A stretch of DNA of 64,000 nt from Hyposmocoma kahamanoa (Eukaryota; Arthropoda; Insecta; Lepidoptera; Cosmopterigidae). The notes under the pieces are model-generated. The model searched no databases. It was not told the DNA's origin and was given only the letters and a program-made list of their open reading frames with translations. This document shows, one piece after another, positions 43,853 to 53,720 of the stretch. The position numbers were made by a program, and so were the translations under genes. The stretch lies in contig NW_020654748.1 in NCBI RefSeq assembly GCF_003589595.1, positions 6,548,779 to 6,612,778 on the forward strand, read 5' to 3'. Each line of letters begins with the position of its first letter. Position 1 is the stretch's first letter.

Positions 43853-44315
43853 TTAACCGACTTCAAAAAAAGGAGGAGGTTCTCATATCGATTGTATGTT
43901 ATTTTTTGTATGTATGTTACGCGATAACTCCGGTATTTGTGAACCGATTTTCATGATTATTTTTTTGTTGGAAAAAGGGTACCTCCATAGTGGTCGCATT
44001 TAATGTTGAAGAAAATCATCCACCTCTAATGGTGAACTAAGGTGTCTAAGGGTGGGTCACGCATGAAGATTCATTTTTATAAATAGCGCCTAAATTTTAT
44101 TATAAGGAGCAATTATTTTAATGGTTTATTTTGCTATTCACCAATTCAAGGCATTTTTCTCTCTCAATATGCTTTGAGTAGTGAGAACAGATTTTTATTA
44201 TCTCCTGTGTCAAGTCCCGTATAGTGGCACACTAGGAGTAATTATATGTAATTCCAAGTACTTTTGAGATCGGTTTTTTTTAGTACTCTATATTGAGATT
44301 ATTAGCATAGCAGCA
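43853..44315 (+). repeat. ACCGACTTC-ended element, full-length copy
   Basis: Starts TTTTTAACCGACTTCAAAAA, contains GTATGTATGTTACGCGATAA and GGGTACCTCCATAGTGGTCG, and ends CTTTTGAGATCGGTTTTTTT. Inverted relative to 346-803 and 8288-8742. Confidence 0.8.
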
Positions 44316-45804
44316 GCACTGTGGATGTGAAACACACCGCCATTTTGCTACGCTACAGAGTTTTTATCTTCCACCGCAATTGTCTGGAACTAACCTGTAT
44401 TTGTAGTATATTTTATATTTATATACAAATATATTGAAATATATTGGAAAGCTTTTATTAGTTTATTATATTTTTAGATTAACTGCGAGTTAAAATTTGC
44501 AGGTTAGGTACAATAAAAGCTTAAATACTAGAAACTAAAACTAGGATTAAATTGGTCCCCGCGGCAGGTGCCCAAGTTGCTGGCAGCGTTCTCCATTTGT
44601 ATAGCTATGAATTGAGCAATGTAGCCGGCCCTTGGGTTTCTCAGACAGTCTACTATTTTTTTGGATAAAACTTTGTACAGATGAATAACTTTCATTCATT
44701 CATTCTTTCCTCCAGCTCAGCTGCGGAACCAGCCATCTATTCTACAAGAATTGCCTAAGTATTTAATCTACACTATTGTGCCAATATTGATGACAAGCCC
44801 GTTACACCATACGGAGAAATGTACAGTTGAAATGAAAAAGTCGCTAGTAGAGGTGTTGTTTCAGTTTATATACTTGCTATACGCATGCACATATTTAGAG
44901 GAGTGCTAAAAGCAGGTTGAATTATAATAACGTTCATATTGAAAACTATTCTCACTAAATAAAACTGCATATACACACTAAAATAATATATTCCTCCCGA
45001 AAAACCACTACACTCCCCGATCGCCGCCATTAGAGCCAAGCTCTTGACAGTTCTCGTGCGTAGTAGCAATTAGCAACTTATTTTATTAATACTTAGAATG
45101 AATGTTATTATAATCATATTCCTTATATGTAAATTAATGAAACATTAAAATAACTTCATTCCTATTGCGTATCAAACAAAATAAACAGTATTTCAATTAC
45201 CGATTTCCTTTAAGAAGAACACAAAAACTACACTATTTACGACCCATACAGCTGCAATTTACCTTTCATTTTTAAGTAATCTAACAATAAATTAAAACCA
45301 AATTCGCTCAAAGACAATAAACACATCGCAATTTGCTAACGTATATAATTAAATAAATAAATTATTGGATATATACCAATTGAACTCACGTAAATATAAG
45401 GAAACTGTATTGAAATGACTTTTAATGATAAATTACAATGACACAGAAGCACTTTTGCAATTAACCTCTTAGGTTTAAAATTGGCCAATTAATCTAAATT
45501 TTATATATACATATTTTTATTTACATAAATATATTCATGCTGTTATCAATCAGTACATGAAATTTCACAGGCAGAAAGACACAAACACAACCCAAAACAC
45601 ACATACACACACACGTTTCATTTTAGTCATACCTAGATGTTAATTATTTTTGTTACTTTAAATGTTATTTTTTGTCTTTGTTTAAATTCAGTTTTATTAA
45701 AAGTATGTCTGCGTTATATGTCGACTGTATTTTGAATAAACATTTTTAGATTTCTGATATGAACGAGAAAACGACAACGTTTATTCGAAATTAAAAGACG
45801 TCAT
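44316..45804. other. About 1.5 kb without a supported gene
   Basis: A minus-strand ATG near 45028 (ATGGCGGCGATCGGGGAGTG) opens 53 codons with no recognisable motif. (CA)n-like ACACATACACACACAC occurs near 45598. Confidence 0.4.
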
Positions 45805-46080
45805 TCTTTTTAACCGACTTCTAAAAAGGAGTATGTTACGCGATTATTTGTGAACCGATTTTGATGTATTCCTTTTTTTAAAAAAAAGGAATAAGTACCT
45901 CAGTATTGGTTTTGTAAATTTGAAGAAGATATTCCACGCCTATGGGTGGCAAACTAGGGGATGAATCCGGTTTCGCGCGCTTTCCGGTAACCGATTCAAT
46001 GAAACTTGGCAAATATATTTAATTCCACGAACTTTTGAGGTCGGTTTTTTTTATAAAATAGTTATAATTATTCAAATTAA
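45805..46080 (+). repeat. ACCGACTTC-ended element, variant copy
   Basis: TTTTTAACCGACTTCTAAAA to CTTTTGAGGTCGGTTTTTTT, with GATGAATCCGGTTTCGCGCG and TTTCCGGTAACCGATTCAAT in the 3' part, a subtype shared with 37470-37625 and 49345-49460. Confidence 0.75.
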
Positions 46081-46644
46081 ACGTTCTGGTATTTCTTTAG
46101 CATTTCTTCTCATACAATCATTAAATATGTGTGTGTATTATATTACAATGCTGATGCAATGTGGCTGATGAGAAATGGATTCTTTATTTTGCATAAAGTT
46201 CTCTATCTGAGAAAAACTCATTTTTTGATTATTAACTTTTACAGATTAGTAACAAAATGAAAATTGCATTAAAAAAATGTAGATTTCATTGTCATACATT
46301 TCTAAATTGGGTGTAGAGAGGCATAATTTGGACTTGCGTCAATCGATCAATATACCTTGTACGTACAGCCAATGGCCATTACAAGAAGATGTATCGATCA
46401 GATGGTCCATCTATGGATATCTATACATATACTATCGGTGTTGAAATATTAACTAACTGTATTTACTACGTATAATCGTAACAACGTGTTAGACAACCAC
46501 ACCAGTTACCTATCTCAAACTAGGGAATTCTATGAGTACCAGAGTAACGGAATTCATTCTGGAGCACTACCCAGAACACCTAGGTCAGAACCAACGTAGA
46601 AAAACGCCCACAATGCAAAGTGATGGCCTGCCTTCGTGTTAACT
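46081..46644. other. No gene seen
   Basis: AT-rich, unassigned. Confidence 0.4.
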
Positions 46645-46820
46645 ACCTCTGTGGCCGAACGATTACTATGCTGGCCTACCACACATAGACCCCGGGTTTA
46701 ATTCCCGGGTCGAGATAAATATTTGTATGGCCTACAATTATTTGGGAGTAATTTATGATTGTCTATGTTGTGTGTTCATGACACCCGCGAATTTACAGCC
46801 TACTTTGAATGTACAGTCAA
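46645..46820 (+). repeat. SINE-B copy, tRNA-derived
   Basis: ACCTCTGTGGCCGAACGATT (box A), GGGTTTAATTCCCGGGTCGA (box B region, mutated) and GATAAATATTTGTATGGCCT, TGACACCCGCGAATTTACAG. Confidence 0.75.
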
Positions 46821-47580
46821 CAGCACATCATGCCATATACTTTTGATCAAATATTACATCCAGTGCAACGGAACAAGATCCGTTAATGTATAGCTCGATG
46901 TGTTGCCGTCTGTACCTACTTGAAAAGTCTGTGCGTTGGTCGAGGAAGCGAAAGAGATGTCAAAAATGTGTAGGATGAATATACATATAGTCTCTGCCTA
47001 TTTCAGTAGAAATCAGTCGCTATAGTATTACATCTGTCCTTTATTACACCTTACGTACATCAATTTCAAAGTTCTTACAAGCTATCTCTCTAGACAAGGG
47101 TTGCCACAAGTACAACGAAGCTATATTGCACAAGGCATGATAGATAACGGCTATCTCGTTGGCAAAAAGGGCGAAATGAAGAAATTTCTTGTCATAATAA
47201 TATTATGGCCGTGCCATGTGTCACGGCGCGTTCGCAGCCCGCCGCACTCCGTCAAGCTTCTTGTCCTAAATCGTGTCGCATTAACCCCGCGCTTGTCTAT
47301 GAGCACCCTTATATTTCTGTGAAAAATATACGCTTATTTATCATAATATGAACTGCGTTACAGGGCGTTCATCTATTAGGTTCGAAGAATATTGAAATGA
47401 ACGAATTAATCAGAACCTCTATGAAAACCTACACTTAATCTGCAAAAACAGAAACCTGCAATATTAAAATGATACTTTTTACTAATTAAAATTATTTACG
47501 AAATTTAATTTTATAAAACCCCAATACAAAAGACCGAACCCTAAAAAGTCAATAAAGATACCATCTGTCGACTTATTACT
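46821..47580. other. No gene seen
   Basis: Unassigned. The frame at 47101-47322 has no recognisable motif. Confidence 0.4.
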
Positions 47581-48059
47581 CATCGAGACCATGCCCCATA
47601 TCTTTCTACATTAGTTTTGATTATAGTGACCCTCCCTACCGACCCTTAGGGTCGGGGGTCGGTAGCGAGGACACAAGAAGGGCACTATAACCTGTGCGTG
47701 CACAGGAATCTTCTAAGTTCATGTTCTGAACTGAACCCATATCAGCCAGTGTCTGTACACTGAGAATGTCTGGGACTTATCTCGTAACCCTTTGGTTACT
47801 CATCGAGGTCAGTCCCTTCATCCGGTTCTCTGTAAGACTAGTGCCTTAGGTGAGCCGCCTCGGGTGCACGTACAGCACCCTCCCTATTTTCCACATAGGT
47901 ACCGGAGCTGCAGGCACGCTCACTTCCCGTCGCGCTCGACACGACTAACGGTTGCCACCGCTGCGCCGCCGACTCTAAGTCGACTACCAAATCTTCTCAT
48001 TGGTCATACTCATCGAGATCAGTCCCATATTTCTACATAAGTTTTGCTTATAGTGTCCC

Positions 48060-48883
48060 TTATTTGATTTTTAATTCGGGACTTAATCACGTGTAAAACA
48101 TATTTTAATTACCTCGACGTTTCCAACCACGGCGGAAAACTAAAGTAAAACTTCCTGACGTATTAAAGCAACCAATGTTCATGCCTCACGTGAAAGTAAT
48201 AACGGACAAAATCGGTACAGTACTAAAAAAGTACTCAATAAAAACTGTGTTTACGCCGTTATCTAAGGTCACGGGGCATGTCAGATCACCTAAGGATGTA
48301 ATCCCCTTTCAATCTCCGGGCGTTTACAAGATTGATTGCAGTTGTGGGAGTTCCTATATTGGGAGCACCATAGCGGAAAAAGTTAAAGAACACATCGCGA
48401 CTGTTAAGAACCGTCAGCTCAATAAGTCTGCAATAGCCGAGCATTTGCTGGAATCAGAACCAAACCACTGGATTGAGCTTCATAATACTAAGATCCTTTC
48501 TACAGAACGTCATCACTATAGTAGAATCGTACGTGAAGCTATTGAAATTAAAAAACACCGTAATTTCAACCGAGAAGACGGTTTTAAGCTTTCATCGTCA
48601 TGGGATCCAGATATCAGCAAATGTAAACGACATGAAGTATCGTCCGGCAAGTCGCCAGATGTCGTGAATGTTGTGTGTCGGTCTAATGAGAACCCTAGTG
48701 CACAAATAAATAATGAACATCAAGTGCGGGTAGTTAGAAAAACTCACAGGGCTGAAGATGCTGACACCCGCCTCTTCAGTCCTTTCGAGGCCATGGACGG
48801 TGCAGTATGTCCGAAACGTCGAGGTAATTAAAATATGTTTTATACGTGATTAGGTCCCGAATTAAAAATCAAATAATATGTGA
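48060..48883 (+). mobile_element. 5'-truncated Penelope-like element with inverted terminal repeats
   Basis: TTATTTGATTTTTAATTCGG... at 48060 and ...CCGAATTAAAAATCAAATAA at about 48883 are inverted copies of each other over some 65 bp, reaching inward to ACCTCGACGTTTC / GAAACGTCGAGGT. Penelope elements are known to carry terminal repeats in direct or inverted arrangement, often with hammerhead ribozyme motifs; GAAAC here fits one core strand of such a ribozyme, but a full core was not found. Confidence 0.75.
48175..48831 (+). pseudogene. Penelope-like protein C-terminus with GIY-YIG endonuclease
   Basis: A 218-codon frame. Residues 1-45 (ITDKIGTVLKKYSIKTVFTP) are the linker that follows the reverse transcriptase in Penelope proteins. 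The GIY-YIG nuclease begins at about residue 48 with GVYKIDCSCGSSYIGSTIAE, holding the expected tyrosines of 'GVY' and 'YIG' and a Cys-rich insert, and continues through REAIEIKKHRNFNREDGFKL at about 120-140. In Penelope elements this nuclease cuts DNA at the target. The C-terminal ~70 residues are probably translated terminal-repeat sequence. The reverse transcriptase is absent and the ATG is not the original start. The frame is open, unlike 15074-15748, so the copy may be younger, but it cannot act on its own. Confidence 0.85.
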
Positions 48884-49054
48884 AAATCGTGAAAGTTTAA
48901 ATCAAAGTATAGTGCCCCTCCCTATCTACCTTTTGGCTATGCGGGAAGGGCACTATGACCTGTGAGGGCGAACCCGCACAGGGAGTTAGCCCGCTCATCG
49001 AGATCCGCCTAACGAGCAGTAATTCGATGGGTCTGCCTTTAAATAAAGCTTAGT

Positions 49055-49335
49055 AGATCTCCTTGTGAACGAATTCGTCCCGGGAACTAAAAAGGAAAGG
49101 AAAGGCGGCTGTACGCCTTACCTATTTCTACCACCAAGCAATAATGTGAGTAAGGGTGCTGTTGAATTTACAGGCACACGAGACTTATTAACTTATGTCT
49201 CATGGTGACGGGTGCAGTGGTAGTACCCCTCAGATCTTTGTGTTTTAAAGGTCTGAATGGCACTGCAAATGTTATGAACAGGTGTGTGGCTTTCCATCAG
49301 GCGCACGACTTGTTCGTCCCGTCACTCATTAGGTA
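49055..49335 (+). repeat. SINE-A copy
   Basis: GATCTCCTTGTGAACGAATT, CTACCACCAAGCAATAATGT, GAATTTACAGGCACACGAGA, CATGGTGACGGGTGCAGTGG and GACTTGTTCGTCCCGTCACT. A purine-rich AAAAAGGAAAGGAAAGG insert lies near 49090. Confidence 0.8.
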
Positions 49336-49339
49336 TCAT

Positions 49340-49460
49340 AATAATCTCAGTACAGAGTGCTACAAAAACCGACCTCAAAGTTCGTATAATTACATCTCTT
49401 TGCCAAATTTTATTGACATCGGTTACCGGAAAGTGCGTGAAACCGGGAAAAATTGAATTG
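49340..49460 (-). repeat. ACCGACTTC-ended element fragment
   Basis: CTACAAAAACCGACCTCAAA, TTTGCCAAATTTTATTGACA and CGGTTACCGGAAAGTGCGTG. Confidence 0.6.
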
Positions 49461-50049
49461 GAGCTAAGGTAGTATCGACTCTTAGGTACAAAAACTGGTC
49501 GTAGATCATTTTATCCATTTTGAAGCTGCTATGCCACAGACAGACTATATAGGCTAAAATATAAAGTAAATTTTGTTTTTTGTTGTATTTATGATCAAAT
49601 AGGCACAATACTTCATAATGGTTATTTGAATTTGTATTAAAACTATACTGCCTATTCAACATAGTAATTTTCATGTACTATGTTTGTATTTACATGTACA
49701 TTTTTATTTACAATTACATTTTAGTACATTTTTATGTATTTGTATGTACATTTACTATTCAACAACAGTTATTTTCACGAAAGTGGACCTTTTGCTTCGA
49801 TGAAAAAAGTGATTGAATGTTTAAGAAACAATTTTAATTTGATTACTCCTTCATTACTAAAGTTATTACTAAATTTGTACATACATAGCTATCAAGTTTA
49901 AAGTTAATTGTATTAAACAAGACGTTTGCTTGTCATAGTCAAATCACCATTATAGACTTAATCAAGTTTGAATTAACTTTATCAACGGATTCATTTTATC
50001 ATTTTATACATTTCTCACAGATGGCGTTACGGGAAAACAGTCGTTAAAA
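49461..50049. other. No gene seen
   Basis: AT-rich. TACATTTTTAT/TGTACATTT is locally repeated near 49690-49750. Confidence 0.4.
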
Positions 50050-50240
50050 ACCGAAACAAAGATCTACAACAAGCACATGGATAAAATCGTGAGGTCCGCT
50101 GGTTCGTTCCGTGTCTTAGTTCTTAATGTCTGGCACGGTTTGCTTGGAAGACGTTGGTTGGAAGTGAATTTTTCTAAAATTTCGATCTTTGTGTAATAAT
50201 TTTATCAAAGAAACTAATAAAAGTGATTGAAACGAATATC
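50050..50240 (+). repeat. SINE-T copy, diverged
   Basis: AAGATCTACAACAAGCACAT matches the head at 10735. CTTTGTGTAATAATTTTATC is a decayed tail. Confidence 0.4.
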
Positions 50241-50717
50241 AGCCTTTTAAGTTTCATGTGCTTTTACAATTATTAAGTTATTAAGGTCAACTTTATTCCG
50301 CCTACTTAAAAATTTACTGTTCATCAAAGTGCTACTACTCTGTAGGCGAGTTCTTGAATGACGATTGTAAATAATTATCACAAATAATGTAACATATCGG
50401 AATATAAATCTAGATATATTTGGAATTTTAAATTAAATAGAATAATACATGTGTAACAATGAATAAATAAATACATAAACAGAAATATAAAATCCATCTT
50501 AATCAATTACGTTCAAGTCTAAAATGTATCTTAATTTTAGTTCTAATCTTAATTTTAAGTATAATTTGCTACACCCTTACGGTATATCACACGAATGTAC
50601 TTACTAAAATAGTCCTAAGGTTATTGCTGAAGCGAAGATTATGTTAACGCAACAAAATTTGTGCGCCTGACGTTTTCAAAATAGCAAACGCACACAAGGC
50701 AACTTTAGCTCAATTTG
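50241..50717. other. No gene seen
   Basis: AT-rich flank of the LTR retrotransposon. Confidence 0.4.
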
Positions 50718-50722
50718 TGTCG

Positions 50723-50825
50723 TGATAAATAAGATAAAACCTTTAGAATAACGGTTTTATTCCACAGAANNNNNNNNNNAAAGTTCAAAATAGACATTAG
50801 AAACTAAAGAGTTAATATTATGACA
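50723..50825 (-). repeat. 3' LTR with assembly gap
   Basis: Same sequence as the 5' LTR, but 37 bases are replaced by ten Ns at 50770-50779. The gap sits inside the LTR, as expected when an assembler cannot place reads from two identical repeats. Confidence 0.95.
50770..50779. other. Assembly gap (10 N)
   Basis: Placeholder. Comparison with the other LTR indicates 37 missing bases. Confidence 0.95.
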
Positions 50826-50830
50826 TTCTA

Positions 50831-52675
50831 TCAGCCTTGAAAATAATCCTCGAGGTGGGCTGGTGGGTGTCGCACTCTTGCAGACCTTCGAATCTCTGGT
50901 TCGGTGTCCGCTGGAGGTTCAGGGTGGTCTATGTCTTCAGTCTCATTTTCGGAATCAGAAGATCTGGTTTCAGAATTTTGAGATGTAGGATTAGGGTCCT
51001 CCACTTCATTGGAGTTTTCGTTAAGAGCCTCAATATTTGTTGTTTCATCTACCATTATCTGACTATCTAGGCTCAATGGTGCTAAATGTCGGTTGGAAAC
51101 AGTTGTCTCTCGACCGTCCTCATAGCGAACATAGGAGTAGTCTGGATTTACGTGCAGAAGAGTCACTTCTTCAACAATAGGTTGATACTTGTTAGTACGA
51201 TTAAATTTTCTCATTAATACTTTTTCTGATTCCGTCAGCCAGGTAGGTATAGATACTCCATTCGATGACCGCCTGGTATGTGTAAACATTCTTTCGTGCG
51301 GCGTACAACAAGTCGCTGTGCACAACAAAGATCTGATACAATGTAAAGCTTGGTTTAGAACCTTTTCCCAATTTTCTATTGGTAGGTTCTGCGAACGTAG
51401 AGCCAATTGCACTGATTTCCAAAGAGTTCCGTTAAAACGTTCAACCTGTCCATTTCCTCTTGGGTTATAAGGTGTAGTTCTGCTCGACGCAATACCACGT
51501 GAATTTAAGAAGTTCTTTACTTCAGTAGATATGAAACAGGTTCCTCGATCTGAATGTAGATAAGACGGCATACCGAATAGCATAAAAATTTCATTTAAAT
51601 GTTTGATTACCGTTGAAGAGTTCATGTCTGGGCACGGAAATGCAAATGGAAAGCGTGAGTATTCGTCTATTACTGTAAGAATGTATTTATTGCTCGTATT
51701 AGAAGGTACTGGTCCTTTGAAATCGATACTCAGTCTCTCCATAGGCGACGTAGCTTTTATCAAAACTGGATCAATTGTAGGTTTGTAAAATCTTGGCTTT
51801 ATTTCGGAGCAAATTTTACACGACTTAGTCATGTTTTTAATTTCTTCCGTAGAATATGGTAGATTCTTTGATTTAAGCCAGTGGGTCATTCGTGCTATGC
51901 CCGGATGACATAAATCATTGTGCAATGAATATAACTTTTCATTTCGTGTCGATATTGAGCTGCATACGCGTGAGAGTGCATCCGCTGCATCATTTTGTTT
52001 GCCTGGACGATATATAATGTCATACTTAAATGGCGCCAACTCCAGACGCCAGGGTTGTATTTTCTCATTCTTTATTTTGCTCGTTAGTTTATTGTTAAAC
52101 ATGAAAGATACTGATCTTTGGTCAGTGATAAGCCGGAAGGGTTTGCCGATAAGAAAATGACGCCATTTCTTCAGCGATTCGACGATAGCGTAAGCTTCTT
52201 TTTCTATCGCCGAGTGATTATGTTCACTTTTGTTTAGCATTCTGGAGAAAAAAGCAACAGGCCGAGAAGCCTGTGACAAAGTTGCTGCGATAGAATGATC
52301 TGACGCGTCTGTTTCCACGGTTAATGGTGCGTTATGATCAATTGCATGAATACTTGATTTGGCTATATCTGATTTGAGTACATTGAAGTTTTTGACTAAA
52401 TTGTCGCTTAATGGAAATATCCTTGCATTAGTAAGATCGTGAACTTTTTCTGAAAAATTTGGAATCCACTTGCTATAGTGTGCAAACATTCCGATCACTC
52501 TTCTCAGTGATGATAGATCAGATGGTGGTGGTAAGTTCAGAAGTGGGCGCAAGCGGTCTGCATCCGGTTTGATAATGTTGTCTTCTATGTTATAACCCAG
52601 AATATTAATAGAGTTTTGTGAGAACTTACTCTTTTCTTTGTTGAGAGTGAGGCCATATTTCTGGGCAGCTGCCAA
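50831..52675 (-). CDS. pol: pol, RT connection, RNase H and integrase part (frame-shifted)
   Basis: 614 codons from an internal Met. The end of the reverse transcriptase domain (LTLNKEKSKFSQNSINILGY) comes first. RNase H follows with VETDASDHSIAATLSQ and IEKEAYAIVESLKKWRHFL. The integrase zinc finger is HNDLCHPGIARMTHWL...CKICSE (HHCC). The integrase core has LSIDFKGP, HSDRG and NGQVERFNG, a DD35E triad by count. A positively charged tail ends RRSARVRHPPAHLEDYF, and the TGA stop lies only about 5 bp from the 3' LTR. Integrase inserts the DNA copy into the genome. The part is out of frame with the upstream reverse transcriptase because of the single-base loss near 52676-52690; otherwise no stops interrupt it. 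Confidence 0.93.
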   Translation of the reverse strand: MAAAQKYGLTLNKEKSKFSQNSINILGYNIEDNIIKPDADRLRPLLNLPPPSDLSSLRRVIGMFAHYSKWIPNFSEKVHDLTNARIFPLSDNLVKNFNVLKSDIAKSSIHAIDHNAPLTVETDASDHSIAATLSQASRPVAFFSRMLNKSEHNHSAIEKEAYAIVESLKKWRHFLIGKPFRLITDQRSVSFMFNNKLTSKIKNEKIQPWRLELAPFKYDIIYRPGKQNDAADALSRVCSSISTRNEKLYSLHNDLCHPGIARMTHWLKSKNLPYSTEEIKNMTKSCKICSEIKPRFYKPTIDPVLIKATSPMERLSIDFKGPVPSNTSNKYILTVIDEYSRFPFAFPCPDMNSSTVIKHLNEIFMLFGMPSYLHSDRGTCFISTEVKNFLNSRGIASSRTTPYNPRGNGQVERFNGTLWKSVQLALRSQNLPIENWEKVLNQALHCIRSLLCTATCCTPHERMFTHTRRSSNGVSIPTWLTESEKVLMRKFNRTNKYQPIVEEVTLLHVNPDYSYVRYEDGRETTVSNRHLAPLSLDSQIMVDETTNIEALNENSNEVEDPNPTSQNSETRSSDSENETEDIDHPEPPADTEPEIRRSARVRHPPAHLEDYFQG

Positions 52676-53720
52676 GAATTTCTTAAGTTTTTGTCATGTT
52701 CAAGCTGGGTCTTGCCACAAATTGTAATATCATCAAGATAAGCGAACGTTCCCTTGAGATCTTCTTTTCGGATTACCCAATCAATCGTCCTTTGAAAACT
52801 TGAGACGCCGTTTGTAACGCCAAATGGAATTCGGAGAAATTGGTATAAATTTCCTAAAGCCTCAAAAGCCGTAAAATGACGTTCTTCGAGCAAAATAGGA
52901 ACTTGATGATAAGCACTTTGCAAATCTATAGCGCTAAATATACGATATCTAGATATTTGTGACACCAGCTCTTCTATGTTTGGTAGAGGGTACGCATCTA
53001 AATGAGTATATCTGTTTATAGTTTGGGAATAATCGATGACAAGACGCTTCTTATGGTTGACATTTTTTGTGATAAGGACTTGAGCTCTCCAGGGGGACGT
53101 GCTTTCTTCGATTATTCCATCAGCCAAAAGTTTCCTGACTTCCTCTTTTATAAATTCTTTGTCATCCTCACTATGTCTTCTCGATTTTATAGCAACAGGC
53201 TTAATTTCAGGACATACATTAGAAAACAGTGGTACGGCAGGCACGGTAGCTGCAGCAACACTGCATACATTAACTTTGATAGGTTCCTTCAAACCACCAA
53301 AAGAGAACTCTAGTGAAGAGTGTTGATGCAGAATATCATGTCCAATGATGAGATCAGCGCATAAATTCTTTACTATGAGTAGATTCAGATTTTTGTACTC
53401 ATAATCTCCAATTTTGGCAGAGACGCTAGTTTGTCCCTCTACTTTGGAAGTAAGAGTAGTCGAAGCCATTGAAATTCTCTGGTTACTCGGTTTCTTTTTT
53501 AAACGACAGAGATTAAAGAATTCCTCATCCATAAAACTAATTGAGCTGCCTGTATCGATTAATGCTTGGGCGCGTATCCCTTGAACGTACGCCGTTACAG
53601 TAGCCTTTCTAAGCGAGTCCGGCGATGCCGCTATTATACAAGCACTAGTTTTATTACTTTCAGTTTCGACTACTGATGCAGCAGTCTGTTTCTTGCTACG
53701 ACATACTTTAGCTAAGTGTC
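52676..53720 (-). CDS. pol: pol, protease and reverse transcriptase part
   Basis: The frame is open from the gag frameshift site and contains the aspartic protease signature ALIDTGSS at about 53550. The reverse transcriptase follows: LLADGIIEESTSPWRAQVLI, then LVIDYSQTINRYTHLDAYPL with a metal-binding aspartate motif, FSAIDLQSAYHQVPI, and the catalytic YLDDITI near residue 265 of the 315-codon frame that starts at 53532. These convert element RNA to DNA in the particle. The ATG at 53532 is internal; translation is expected by frameshift from gag. After HDKNL the frame leaves the conserved sequence, because one base is missing near 52676-52690. The continuation lies in the next frame (50831-52675). 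Confidence 0.9.

Larger units (their letters stand above)
47581..49045. repeat. ~430-bp tandem repeat interrupted by a Penelope-like fragment
   Basis: CATCGAGACCATGCCCCATA with CTACATTAGTTTTGATTATAG at 47582-47625 recurs as CATCGAGATCAGTCCCATAT with CTACATAAGTTTTGCTTATAG at about 48010-48053, a spacing near 428 bp. After the insertion, TATAGTGCCCCTCCCTATCT and GAAGGGCACTATGACCTGTG (48908-48965) repeat the blocks at 47622-47695. GC-richer than the surroundings. Confidence 0.65.

Noticed and set aside
44866..45069. Minus-strand gene starting ATGGCGGCGATC
   Set aside because: The GC-rich start resembles a first exon, but no consensus donor follows and the peptide is unrecognised.
48740..48815. 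Complete hammerhead ribozyme
   Set aside because: CTGAAGA and CGAAAC strands are present, but the intervening stem II does not pair next to them; kept only as a hint in the findings.
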